The translations under genes and the position numbers were made by a program. Positions 27,990 through 39,936 of a stretch of 64,000 nucleotides of DNA are shown one piece after another. The stretch is taken from contig NC_087392.1 of assembly GCF_963675165.1 (NCBI RefSeq), positions 2,681,001 to 2,745,000 on the forward strand, in the 5' to 3' direction. The stretch's first letter is position 1. Every line of letters starts with the position of its first letter. The notes beneath the pieces were generated by a model. It was given only the letters and a program-made list of their open reading frames with translations. It had not been told where the DNA came from and made no database searches. The stretch is from Halichondria panicea (lineage: Eukaryota > Porifera > Demospongiae > Suberitida > Halichondriidae).

Positions 27990-28790
27990 TGTATAATAAT
28001 GTGGATTCGACATCGGCAATAGTTACCTTTCAGGGCTTCAAGGTCTTCCTTATCCATGGCTTTATTTTATTCCCCTTTCCTTCCTACGGCACACATGGTC
28101 CCTAGCTCACGGTCATCAAAGGCCATTGATAGAACTTTCCGTAAGGTGTATACTTCCAGTTTTGAGAGGGCACCATGCACTTTATAGTGGCTAGCTGGCC
28201 TTCAGAAAGGGACAGTGACCCTCCAATAAACTGTCCATTCCCTGCATATATAGACAGTATAATTAGCAAATGCTCACATATAATTATAGTAATTATATTA
28301 TGCTAATGATAAAGTAATATTATATAATTATATACTTACACTTTGAGCTTGTTTCAACTCCTCCGTTGCTCTCCATCAATTCCACGCGATCGCTCAACTT
28401 TTCCATGGTGCTAATTGAACTATCTAATTCGTGGGAAGATCCCTCATAATGTCTTGTTGTGTAAACTGTGGTGTCGGTGGGTGGCGTTGAGTTGGTGGTA
28501 GGTATTGAGTTGGTTGAGTTGGTGGTAGGTATTGAGTTAGTAGTTGGTATTGAGTAGGTTGAGTAGGTAGTTGGTGTAGTCGGTGCTGGTGGTAGCTGTG
28601 GCAGGTGTTGTGGAGTAGAGATGCCATAGGTACCTGAAACAAACTCTGCTCTTGCCTCACTATAGTACCACTAGGAATGAGAGAAATTGCAGCCTGAATT
28701 TTGTTTTCCAGTGACTTTTGGTACTAATGGAATTTTTTTGGCTGCTGCATTTTCAGCTCTTTTTCTTTTCTTTTTTTCGGTTACATCTAT
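27990..28790 (-). pseudogene. Probable decayed BEN-domain gene
   Basis: The minus strand from 28790 reads through KKKRKRAENAAAKKIPLVPK, meets a TAG, and continues in frame into EARAEFVSGTYGISTPQHL and a Thr/Pro/Ser/Asn-rich repeat, ending LSDRVELMESNGGVETSSK before a donor at 28340. Further down, pieces in shifting frames read GGSLSLSEGQLATIKCM, TLRKVLSMAFDDRELGTM, CAVGRKG, KPWIRKTLKP and KVTIADVES, which resembles a BEN domain (a DNA-binding module). At least one stop and two frameshifts separate them. It may be a dead gene or part of a transposon; the domain call is from memory of the family pattern. Confidence 0.45.
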
Positions 28791-28819
28791 TTCAGTTGGA
28801 GAAGAAGGTATAACATGTA

Positions 28820-28984
28820 AATTAAAGCACCAGAGTGTCCGTTGTATTAGAACAACGAAAATTGCCCCGGATATTTAGAACACATGTAAAATTAATTAAA
28901 GCACCAGAGTGTCTGTTGTATTAGAACAACGAAAATTGCCCAGAAAAGTGTACAATAAATTAGGATATATAAATTATACGGTAT
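28820..28984. mobile_element. Rearranged fragment of the TACCGTATATCTTC family
   Basis: Contains a tandem pair of AAAGCACCAGAGTGTC(C/T)GTTGTATTAGAAC segments and a right end ATTATACGGTATA. It is in reverse orientation to the left halves of the full copies. Confidence 0.6.
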
Positions 28985-28990
28985 AGCTTT

Positions 28991-29740
28991 TTAAATGACC
29001 CACTGTTGGTTTTGTCGACATTCTCGTAATAAATATGCTGGGTCTGGAGCACACATTCGCTTCAATTGTGACAGTTGCAGGTTTCGATGTTCAACTCCTC
29101 CTCGCAGGGCAAAAAACTTCCCGACGACGAAAAATTCAGCGTTTTGAAGTGATATTGGGGTAGATAATTCATTGTTCCACAGTTTAGCTTCTCTTCTTCG
29201 ACAAGATGTCAGCATGCTTCACTTGTACACCTACGCCCTCAGAGTGTAATGAGTGGAAAAAGTAGTCTAAGGTACCTTGGAGTGGCTTAATTGAAACAAG
29301 AATCCTGCTTATTCAGGAAGTTTGGGTATCCAGTAGTATTCTCACGTGCCAGAGTAGTCCACACAGTAGCTGATGATGGTTGAGGGTGCATGGGTACTTG
29401 TCGCTGTTAATCTTCCTTAGTTCAACAGCGAACCTTGAATGGTGGGTATTCAGAAATTGAGGGTCTGTTTCATTTGGGTATTGTTAATTCCTTGCATTTT
29501 CCTACTGTTCAAGCACATTAAGTAATAGCCTTGCTGGTGTTTTCAGGAGTAAATCCCCTTGCCATTTCCGCTAGCTTGTCTTCAGTTTCGAACTTGAAGG
29601 CAGTAGTGACTCTTGCAACTTTTTCTGCGAGTTTGTGAAGAAACTGACTCTTAAAGCGAGTTTGTGGAAGGAAGCGGTGACTTTTAAAGATGGGCGAGTC
29701 GGGTTTGTGTGCTGGGTTAATAATACGCATAAGCATTCGG
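28991..29740 (-). pseudogene. Decayed DUF3504/Crypton-type recombinase-like gene
   Basis: On the minus strand, in order: KLAEMARGFTPENTSKA near 29520, then FAVELRKINSDKYPCTLNH and LLCGLLWHV near 29340-29430, a frameshift to YPNFLNKQDSCF, then DYFFHSLHSEGVGVQVKHAD near 29220-29270, and EAKLWNNELSTPISLQNAEF, KFFALRGGVEHRNLQLSQLK at 28991-29215. This order matches the DUF3504 domain of ZMYM/KIAA1958-like proteins, which derive from Crypton tyrosine-recombinase transposons. Stops and shifts show that it is dead. Confidence 0.65.
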
Positions 29741-30023
29741 TCAAATCACACAGTCATGGCTGCAAGCAAAGGAGAGTTAGTTATAGGAGAGTAGTTTTCT
29801 ATTCTTTTTCTAATGCTGTGAGTGAATTGTTGCTAGGAAGGTGGTTGCGTAGTAAATAAGTCAGTTGTTGACTGGTGACCTAGTAACTATGGCTTATAAC
29901 CAACCTATGCCGAGGGCGTAGCCATAATTACTACAGTAGAACCTCGCTAATCCGAATAGAGTGGGACCAAAATACATGACATTAACGGATGTCATTAATA
30001 AGACACTTGTGTACAGTTAGTAG

Positions 30024-30418
30024 TACCGTATATCTTCTAATTTATCGGACACTTCTAATTACCCCGGACACTCTTTTGGGCAATTTTCGTTGTTCTAATT
30101 GCTTTAATATTACATTTGTTCTAAATATCTGGACAATACTTTGAAAAGTTGAGTTACATTCACCATTCACAGACGGCAAGTAAGACAAGACTTAGAGTGC
30201 TGCAGTTAGATAGCTTTGAGTAGCTAGTTTTAGATAGCTAGTGCAACTATTCAGTCGCACACTGGTCTATTAAACTTAGCTAGCTCGCATGCAGCTGCTT
30301 GCTTGTTCTAATTATTCCGGACACTTCACATGCTGTATAAAAATCTGTTCCAATTATACCCGGACAATTTCCAAAATAATTATTTTTTGCTGTCCGATAA
30401 ATTAGAAGATATACGGTA
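30024..30418. mobile_element. TIR element (MITE), TACCGTATATCTTC family, copy 2
   Basis: About 395 bp, same ends and interior as the copy at 22676-23074, in the same orientation. Very high similarity between the copies suggests recent spread. Confidence 0.85.
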
Positions 30419-30899
30419 GTATAATTTATAGTATGGATATTGCTGGTCTTCCTGAAAGCCCTGACAAGCAATACAGACAATAAACAAAATAGTATACAGT
30501 TATTTTATAATGTTCCTTCGTCTAATGAGTTCCAGATAATTGTAGATTTGTAAATAAAGGAGTTTTTAGCCAGTTCGTGTTAGGTTTAATGATGGTCATT
30601 TTTGTTGCTCGTACAGATGTCCTGAAGACACTTTGGTGAAATTCTGTTTAGAATCTTAATTCCCGTTTGTAACTTTCTTCTTGTTGAAAGTTTTTACCAT
30701 CCCTCTAAGGGGTTTTGATTTTGTGCCACTTAGAATATCTCTATCAATGAACTGTTCCTCCCATGTTTCGTCATCCGTATCATCACAAAAGGGTATAGGT
30801 CATTATCCCTATGTACTCATCGGTACTGCATAGATCATCATCACCCATCTGATTCAACAACGTATCTAGATCTTTATAAGCATTTACTACCGATGCGAG

Positions 30900-31090
30900 T
30901 CACAACAGTAGAATTGGCAGCAATAACACCACTTTTTCTGAAACAATTGACGACTGTCTCCTTCGTTACACAGTCTCGTGCATCGGATAGCTTTAAGGAA
31001 ATTTACTGATTTGGCTATTTCCGAAGCTGTACTATTAGTTTCGTCAATTTTGGAAAGCACAAAACGCATCAAGAGCTTCCTAAAATGAAT
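30900..31090 (-). pseudogene. pogo/Tigger-type transposase C-terminal remnant
   Basis: The minus strand reads LLMRFVLSKIDETNSTASEI followed by AKSVNFLKAIRC. After a one-base frame change it reads TKETVVNCFRKSGVIAA, the typical tail of DDE_1 transposases (T-x2-T-I-x-N-C-F-R-K-A/S-G). No complete domain is left. Confidence 0.6.
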
Positions 31091-31110
31091 TTTGAAATTC
31101 TGGATAATTC

Positions 31111-31323
31111 CTAAATGTCAGGATATTCGATAGCAGGTACGGAGTGTAAAGTTATTAATGCAGCTGAGAAAGTGTATGGATCATCCATTGTCTTACTGAC
31201 TAAGTTTAGTTTCTTGACATATGGCTGTTTAACACCTTGTTCCAGCTCATCAAAGTATTTAGAGAATTTTCTTGCATTCTCAGCCATGGATGCACCAACT
31301 AATAACGTTGCTACCGGCTGCAC
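31111..31323 (-). other. Unrecognised coding-like fragment
   Basis: A 70-codon stretch containing KFSKYFDELEQGVKQPYVKK and DDPYTFSAALITLHSVPAIE. The wording resembles repeated-domain proteins often linked to sponge and cnidarian transposons. There is no start context, and stops follow. Treated as a probable mobile-element remnant. Confidence 0.3.
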
Positions 31324-32394
31324 TCATGCCATGCGCTCATACTTCATAATAAATAATAATATCCTTGGCCGGAAGTGGGTGGATCTGCTTGGCGATTGAC
31401 TGAGCATAAGATCATAAACATTCATTCATTATCGGATTTCATCAATGGAAACACCTTGTTAACTTAGAAGGCATTAACTTAGAGGCTGTCTAATTTGACG
31501 GTTTCTAATATTCTGAGATGTTCTGTCTCGGTTACTTTGTGACGGCAATGTGAGGAGCAATATACTGCACACTCACTAGCCTCGATCCCAGGCCGCACTT
31601 CCCACTTCACTTAAGGAAGTGGTCATTCTTTGCGTTATGTCGTGATAGACTGAAGTCTGTACATTGAAAGCTCTTTCTTTCACAAGCCATGGATTAATCT
31701 AGTACTTGCCTGGGAACGAGGTTGCAACTGCATGGCGGCATATATACAATGTACAGGATCTATGATGGCAGCAGATATAATTATTGTAAGGTTTCATGGA
31801 TCTGATCGATGGACTTTTTTTTCAATAAGTTAACTAAGCAAAACAAAACTTTAATTTCTAGTCTCAGTCTCATTCAATTAAGAGGACGTCCCGAGCTAAG
31901 AGTTATTGACCAGTCTACGCCTATTTTTCCTTAGCTTCGAGTTAACCGCTGCCTATTTGTGTCAGGTGATTGGTAATCGTATGATGACGTTCAGGTGGTG
32001 TTTTGTGGAAGCTTTGATATTTCTCTTGCGCTTCACAATTTGTAAAAACAAGCAAAATAATAGTGAGTATGATGTAATGTTGCAGGTAGAACAAACCTTT
32101 TGGTATGGTGGGTAAGCAATATATACCTTGTGATTGTGATGAGCTTTCAAGTGAATAACAACTGCATGGTGTTTCGAGGGAAGCTTTTGGTCTTTACAAT
32201 TGGACATGGCACACTGGCCTTTGTAACTTTAATAATGTGATACTGCAGGTATAATATATAGAACAAAACCTTATGATTGGCATAGTGAGTATGCCTAGTA
32301 ATTGTGGTGAGCTTTCTTGTTGAACTGGAACCCTCACATTTCTAACATCTGCATGTGTTAAGAAACTTGACATGTTATACAGGCACTTCAACCA

Positions 32395-32620
32395 AACAGA
32401 TCAGTCCATGCTCTCTTCTTTGTAAATCACTGGTGCTCCCACTCCTTGATTACTGTAGCAGTGTGTGGGACCCCTCATCTTCTAGTGCTATCAATCAGCT
32501 GGAGCCTGTTTAGAAGTTCGCAACTAGATCGACTTGAGATTTGTACTAAACGCTGGTCAAGACTGTCTCTTATCGGTCATTTTTTTTTGTAAATATGTTG
32601 TTCCACTTTGGAAATTAAAT
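32395..32620 (+). pseudogene. Non-LTR retrotransposon reverse-transcriptase remnant
   Basis: The plus strand reads CKSLVLPLLDYCSSVWDPSS then SAINQLEPV, a stop, KFATRST and, in another frame, KRWSR. This is the C-terminal thumb region of LINE reverse transcriptases of the CR1/L2/Jockey type (SLV-P-L-YCS-VWDP-...-I--LE-VQ--A-R). Stops interrupt it. Confidence 0.65.
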
Positions 32621-33994
32621 AATGTACTTAGTTCGCCTGTTTTCTTTACTTTCCTGTTTGCTCACTTGGTTTTTTTTTGGATTAATTGTCCTTATACTGT
32701 TATGTCTGTACGGTATAGTGCAACATTTTTGAGGCACTTAAATTTCGTGGAATGGCCTCTAAAAGCATTTCGTGGGTCACTGTTTACCGAAACACTCCCA
32801 GGCTACGCCTTCAATCTTCGCACATTATATAAGTTTACAGATAAAGATTCGTGTAGCATTGCTGCTCATGAAAACAGCGAATTTTTCGTGCTATACGGTA
32901 TAATTATGCCACTGTTATTTTTCTTGTTGTTTTGGTTAGGATTACCTTAATATTAACTTTCACTTGCTATTATTTCAGGTGCTATTATTTTGGTATGCTC
33001 CTTAATATGCTCTAAAAAAATAAATAAAAACAACTGGTGGTAGGAAATATAGACTAACTGTAAAGCAGTAGCTAGAGTGATAGATTTTGCCAAAAAGTGC
33101 AGTAAAAAAAAATGTTGAAAGGAAATTAACACGGAAGTACATGTAATATGTTATATACATTAATTTCTGTTCGTAATGACCTTTCTTGTCAACCATAACT
33201 GTTTGGTATTTCATATCGTCGTAGATGTTTGAAGGCACAACGTGGAAATGAGCTATCGATTACTTCTTGACAGGCCTTTATCTATGGTTTGACTGATGTG
33301 TGAGTATGTGTTCTAAAACAAATCATTTCTTTGCATGAACTTTCTAACCAAGCTATCTGGGTTTACAGATAGAATAAGGGACGTCGCTTTCAACGGAATT
33401 ACATGGGTGGATACAGCGACAAAATCCACTTCTCGTTTCGCGAGAAAGTTTTGTCCTCTACCTCTTAATTTTTCTTCTTTCTCCGTTTTTGTATGCACGC
33501 TGCTGAGGATTATTACTTGGACCACTTGCTTCTACGTCGATCACTCCATTTTAATGCTAAACAATTTAAGTGGACAATCTTTTTGTTCAAGATTTTGGAT
33601 AGGGTTTGACTAATGTGTTATTGCTCTCAACACCAGTTCGTTCTATGAATTTTCGTACCCATCCCATCTGATGCTTTAAAATTAGTCAAGGTAGATTCAT
33701 GCACTGTACAAACAACTCGTCCTTTCTCCACACAACAAGGTCACAATACATATACTGAACATTATTTAATTTGTCGTCAGCCTGAAGCCCTCCCTCCACC
33801 CTTTAAGGACCCTCTCTTTTAAAGACGACTATACCGAGACAAAATCTGTGGGTATGATAAACGTCCTTCATGAATCAACAAATTATCCGCCTGATCACCA
33901 TCTGTATTTACATTGTAATAATTGACTCCCTTGAAGACTTTGAATGTCAACATGCAGTTTCTTCCTTGGTTGTCCCCAGGCAAGTTTTGACAAT
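32621..33994. other. Non-coding stretch
   Basis: A-T rich, with homopolymer T runs. No gene, RNA gene or clear terminal-repeat element recognised. Confidence 0.3.
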
Positions 33995-34134
33995 TCTTTC
34001 TTCAAGGTAGCACTCTTACTGATGTGTATGTGGGACTGACTGATGAGCAGGCACTTAGGCTAGCCATGCATGCAGGAGCAACTCGCTTTGTGCACAAGAT
34101 GGACGTACTCATCGAGATTTGGTAAGTTAATCAA
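33995..34134 (+). other. Isolated exon-like segment, probably transposon-derived
   Basis: One frame reads GSTLTDVYVGLTDEQALRLA followed by MHAGATRFVHKMDVLIEIW and then a GTAAG donor-like site. The LTDEQALRLA block resembles proteins encoded by repeated elements in sponges. No neighbouring exon was linked to it. Confidence 0.3.
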
Positions 34135-34482
34135 GAGGGGTTAATCAATACGCCCAAAATTATACGTAATAATACACAACCATATAATTATTAATTATTT
34201 TATGGCACATGTACGTATAGGTATAGAGCTTGTCAACACAAGTCCTAGGAATAACATTCAGCGACTCCCCAAAAAACACATGATTGTGTATGCAGAAATG
34301 TAATTGCAGTTACTATTTTGGAAATCCATCAGATCTTTCTGTGTGGAAAAATGAATAGCTCGCCCAGATCGAAATTGTTGGTCTTCGAGGATTTCTTGCT
34401 TCTGCTCTTCTCCACAGCAAAAGGCAGACCAGAAACAGTATGTATTAAATATGCAAGTGCGTAAGTATAGATAATGTTAATG

Positions 34483-35690
34483 GAAGTTCAAGTTTGTTTG
34501 GGAGGTGTGACTGTTACTGCGAGGCCAGCGTGGTATGGTCAGGGTCCTGAGAATCTGATGAATGCATATACTTTATTTTGGCTCACCATATGGCGGTGTT
34601 CCAATGAGCTGGCTCTGCTCAGCTGAAGGTGATTCTGGCACTGTAAAGAGAATAAGTACTACCGCTTGACCAAGTGGGGTGAGTTACGTACCAGTCACTA
34701 CCTCCTCATCCAATATATGGGCCCATACATCTGTGTTTATGGTCCATAAACATTCCTGACCCAATCTGCGAAGGCCTTTGGCTTTTGATTGATACAGCAT
34801 ACGTACTTCAGCATAAATTATTGGAAGTTTGTTTGGGAGTGCCACTGTGACTGTGAGGCCAGCGTGGTATGTCAGAGTCCTGAGAGTCTATAGATAGATC
34901 TGAATGTTTTACTTTGTTTTGGCTCACCATATAGTGGTGTTTCAGTAAGCTGGCTCTGCTCAGCTGAAGGTGATTCTGGCACTGTAAGGAGCTACTGCTT
35001 GACCAAGTGGGGTGAGCTACGTACCAGTCACTACCTCATCGGCCCATACATCTGTGTTTATGGAACTTGTGGTCCCACCTGACCCAATCTGCGAAAAGTT
35101 GCCTTTGGCTTTCGATTGGGTTTTCCCTCACAAATCACATACTTCCTCTGTATATACATATACAGATAGTTCTCTGTGTACTAAATGCAAGTACTCACTA
35201 GGAGTGCCAGGCTTTTCATGAAGTTCTTTCAATTTCATCGCCCATAGGGGCCTTCAGTGTTCTGACTGTCTCCTTGGCCAGATCACTACATCTCTTCCAA
35301 GGGAAATTTCTGTAGGGTTGGTGATCTAGGACTTACGCGACCAATACTTTTGTTACAGCCACAGACAATTATTTGATGATAAATTGTACCTTGCGTCTCT
35401 CGCCAATGCGCATGTCACCTCAACCTCTTCTTTGCCCATTTTAATGTTGCAGCCAGAATATCTGGATCTGCTGCATCATCTGTGTCCATGGCTGCTGTCA
35501 TTTGTGCCTTGATTGATGGGTCTCCCACTTGCCTACTCTCAGACATCAAAAAGAGCTTTGCCAATTTGGAACCCAAGGATGCCTGCAATTGTAAAATTGA
35601 TGTACAATTTATGAGAATTTGTCCATGTGTCCACACCTTACGATGTGTTCTCCACAGCAAAACGTGGGTGCATGTTCTTTTCAATCGTAT
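34483..35690 (-). other. Duplicated exon-like block, unknown gene or repeat
   Basis: A segment of about 280-300 bp is present twice in the same orientation, about 34485-34790 and 34830-35125 (shared GGCTCACCATAT, CTGCTCAGCTGAAGGTGATT, GACCAAGTGGGGTGAG, CATCTGTGTTTATGG). On the minus strand both copies give splice-bounded pieces reading NTDVWA...EVVTG and PESPSAEQSQLI. Higher up come WAMKLKELHEKPGTP at about 35185-35240 and, at 35415-35600, ASLGSKLAKLFLMSESRQVG with DDAADPDILAATLKWAKK. The family was not recognised. It may be an expressed gene with duplicated exons or a repeat. Confidence 0.35.
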
Positions 35691-38600
35691 AGCCCGGTAT
35701 TAATTTTTTTGTTCCTCTCGAACCTGCCTAAGATTTTCACTGATTTCCTTCAAAACTTCTTACCTTAAATAAACATTCTCAGTGATTTACAGTGAGGATA
35801 AGTAGAGTGGTTGTGTTGCGGGTGAGCCTCAGTTGTCAGTTGTTTTTTTTAACGGTATATTCCGCCATTGACCTTTGTCAGAGACATCTCCCTCTGTATA
35901 CACACAAATGCCGTCACGTATAATTATTGGAACAAGGGAATTTGTATACCTTTCTGTCTTGAAAGACTTTTGTAGAACAATCAAAATGTAACCGTTTACT
36001 TAAGTGGTCAGTGCTTTCTCGACTGTAGTGAGCTGGAGTTTCCGATGTCGATTAATACCAACCTTTTCCTACAAGTGTACACTGATATCAATGTGTAGTG
36101 TGTAATTGGACCACCACTGTGTATTTAAAATTGATTTGCTTTGGCACTACTGTATATGAATAGTAACTCACTTATCTTTGTTTTTGGCTACAGGCAAACT
36201 GGACACCTTATTAACTAATTTGTATTTATGCCTTACTTTGGAAGTGCTTGGGATATCCTTTTTTGTCATTGACATACAGCTGCAATACCCCCAGTATGCG
36301 CATGCTTATTAAAACATTAGGCTCTGGAGCGCCTCATGCATGCACACCAGACATAATAAGTATTTTCTTTTGCACACAAAAATAGGCAAGTAGTCATACA
36401 TACTGAAAGACAGGTCCAGGCAAACAGCCTGTAATCAAGACGTTTGGCCTGTAGATCATGCCGTAAACAGGACGTGGGCTAACGTCCTATTTACAGCCTG
36501 TGAGAACGGCCTGTACACAGGACATGGGTGGGCTACGTCCTGATACGGGTCTGTTATCTAACAGCCTGAAACGGACCGGACTCATGGATTTTTGGCTGTA
36601 TATACAGTACAGAAATGATAAACGAAGCTGTAGCTGCATGATAATAATCAGTTTTGGTTCATAACATGGTAGGGTTCACTATGCAGTAACTGTTCTTGTC
36701 TCTTCGAGGAACACTGAGAGTTATGATTTTAACTGTTCCGGGTCCATCCGGCCTGGCTTCTGTTTCTATGCTACAGCCATGCATATATTAAAATAATTTA
36801 CTGCCCATTCAGTAGACTCTTGTGTCTTTTTGGGAACGATAGTGTAGCAAGCTTGCTGTTCCTTGTTAGCTAGCCGTATACAGAACCGAGAAGCTTGGGC
36901 TGGGGGCTGGGGCTCAAGTGCAGGTTTTTTTGGCAAAATATTGTATATATACGACGGTAAACTTCAAGTTAAGATAGTACATAGTTTACAAAGTCAGTAA
37001 ACTTAGCGGTTCTTTGTATTCCTTTTACATCTGGCAGCTCAAGAAGTAATTCTTGAAAAAAAGTAAAAACATCCATGCCGCCACAGGTTTGGGGTAGCTG
37101 ACGTAGTAGCACAACGGTAAATTCTGGCACTTAAAAAAAAGAAGTTTTCCTTGTGTGGAGGAGTTCTCGGTTTTGCTGGTGAAAATAACCAAACGTGTTT
37201 CCGTAAACGAGTTCATTTTCAATATAATTATCAGCAATATACTGATTCCATGCTGCATGTGTGTGCATGGCTGGGAATTCCTCTTCTGCTCTGTGAATTA
37301 ATTAATGTATAATTATAATTGGTGATCGTACTTCAGAATCCTGTGTTGTAGTGTCCCAAATTCCGAGGGCTTGTAGCAGAACTCGAAAACAAGATTGCAG
37401 TGATTGCCAAGTCAACACATTGTCATGTTCAATAGCGCCTACGCTTGCCTGTATGATTTGTTCGACTCTGATTAATTATTGCGCTCTCCTATTTACACAA
37501 AAACTGTACTTTTCATTGCTAGCATCAATGACTTGCAGTCTGCTGTGGTTTTGTCGTTTGATGGCAACTTGATTATTCTACTATTGGTATTTGCTCTTGC
37601 TGTTCTGATCTGTTTCGTTTTTACGTGATAGCACGAGGCTAGTAAGAACAGTATCTACCTGGGATAGAAGTAATATAGCAAATTATAATTATATCGCTAG
37701 ATGCATAGTGCAGGTAAAAGGGTGCTAACAATTTTTGAAACTGAGTGCCCTGATAACGTCCTCAGGCAATGTATTCTCAGTGGTGGATAACGTTAATGAA
37801 GTAGGCACCAACGGGGTCAGGGTTTCATCTAGGGTTAAAAGTGTGATGTCAGGTTTACCCCTAGGTGAGTTTTTTTATTTGTTTGTGACCTATACAAAAA
37901 CTTCTAACCTGGTATGCGGTAAAAAATTATTTGTGGCAAATCATAAGCTTCGCTGCCGGGCTTGCACGTTGGCTCTAAAGCTAGTATCCAGATGCTGATC
38001 ATTCCGAAGCACGGCACATTCCATAGGCAATGGCACTATGGTCGGCCAGACAATGCATCGACATGCTGTTGGTACACCTCCTACTCCAAAAACTGTGTAA
38101 GAAAAGAAGGCATGAGATAAAGTCAGTTATTTTGACCACCTGCATGATTTTTGAGGAGAGAGAGGAGTGAGATTAGTCTGTAGTTTGAGTTAATTTGTTG
38201 ACCTCTATGCAGTAGAAAAAAAGCAGGAAGTTTAGTTGCCTTGTAAGGATACGGATCTAAGTTAGGTCGACAAAAGGATGCGACTTTTTAGGGGGGATAG
38301 CTTGTGGAAGAAATCCTGCAGAGAATTGTTTGTTAGTGAAAGAGTGTAAGAAGCGAGCTTTGAGGAGTGTGATATCATTCTAAACTTTTTGTGCTTTGAT
38401 CAGTTGCAAGGTGTCTGGCGGTTTTGTGTTTCTTGCAAGCTATGGTAATGTTATGTATAGGGAGGGTACAGTTCACAATCTTTGAGGGGATATAATAATG
38501 GAGTCAGCAGACATATTAAATTATAGGCTAGTAAATCCACATTTTACATTTTTTTTGTGTTTTGGGCAGGAGGAACCAAAACAAAGAGGTGATCATAAAA

Positions 38601-39936
38601 GATAGATGTGGAGGAGGTTGACTGTGTGGACTTGGATATATGTTGCGTTTTATTAACGCCTAGACATGATTTCGAGGTGCGTCAATGTGTTAACATCCAT
38701 CCCCCAGCAGGAGGAGAGTTCTGACGGGAGAATGTCTAGTGCGTCCTCTACATTCGGCTACTAAGCAATTCCAGTAATTATTTCCCTGCCATTAAATTTT
38801 ACGTTTGTGTTGTTTCTGCTGATAGTGGGCATACATTTGTACCTTAGTTTTGATAATAAGTGTTAATGGGTGCACCAGGAAATCAAGGCATCCGCTCGAT
38901 TGTCTCTGTAAAACGAGGCAGCAAAGCCAAATCCTATAACTGTTTTAGTTTGTTCCTCCACTTAAGGCAAACATTTGTCGATTTTACGCTCAAGGCTAAT
39001 ATCCTATGTGCACAAGTTAAGGCGTGCAGTGCAGTGTCGGCTGGCCCAACCTCAGCAGTGTGAGCTTAATAATTATTTTATTGAACAAGGAATTTACCCC
39101 AGCTGTGTTGTATTGTGTTGTACAGACTTGGAGCAGAAAGGCCAAATCACAGTTTTGACACAGATGCAAAAAATTTTGATTACGGGAACTGCTGTCAAGT
39201 TCCCCTGGGTTGTGCAGGGAAGATGGGGTAATACGCCCAAGGCCATCTTACCTGCACAAGGCGTGCAGTGTTGACTGGCCAACCTCAGCAGTGTGAGTTG
39301 AACTTGTGTGTGTGTGTGTGTGTGTTGTACCGCATGTTTGGTATGAAAAGTATGTGAACTTAATAATTGTTATTGAACAAGGAATTTACTCCAGCTGTAT
39401 TGTATGTGTATTGTATGTGTTGTACAGACTTGAGCCGTACAACTGTTGATTCAGATGACTAAGGCAGCTGCTGGATGCATGATAACAGGAATTGATGCAC
39501 TCCTGATGATAAGTATACCCTGAGATGAACTGATTGTATGTAGGACATTGCTTGTACAATAAATTATATAATTATACCTACTTTATTGCTTAATGTACGA
39601 TCACACTGATTGGCAGATTCTAAATGCCCGATGCTAATTTTTGGCAACAATAATTTCGTTCAAAATTGCACATAGGTATATTCAGTTATTGCAGCAGTTC
39701 ACGTAGTAGTGAATTATTAGTTAGTTAGTGTACGTTTTTATTACTGCATGGTTTGTTATCGCATGTCTTAATTGCTTGCGAGATTGAGGTGGTTGCAATT
39801 TAATCAACGTTGTCACAGTATCCAAACTAATCTACAACAAAATCAAACCTTAACTAATACTTACTAATAATTATAGAAAGCTACAACAAAAAACTACAAT
39901 TTGTTTGACTCTGATTAAAATATGCTAGAACAATCG
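35691..39936. other. Long non-coding stretch 3' of the NOX gene
   Basis: No convincing exon. Around 36418-36590 the words CAGCCTGTA, CCTGTAGA and CAGGAC(G/A)TGGG recur. From 39020 to 39430 a block containing GTGCAGTG, CAACCTCAGCAGTGTGAG, GAACAAGGAATTTAC and TTGTACAGACTTG is present twice (about 39020-39135 and 39255-39435), with a (GT)n tract at about 39307-39325. Confidence 0.4.

Noticed and set aside
37735-37998. Open frame of 87 codons as a gene
   Set aside because: Composition is not typical of coding sequence here; no splice partners, no homologous motif.
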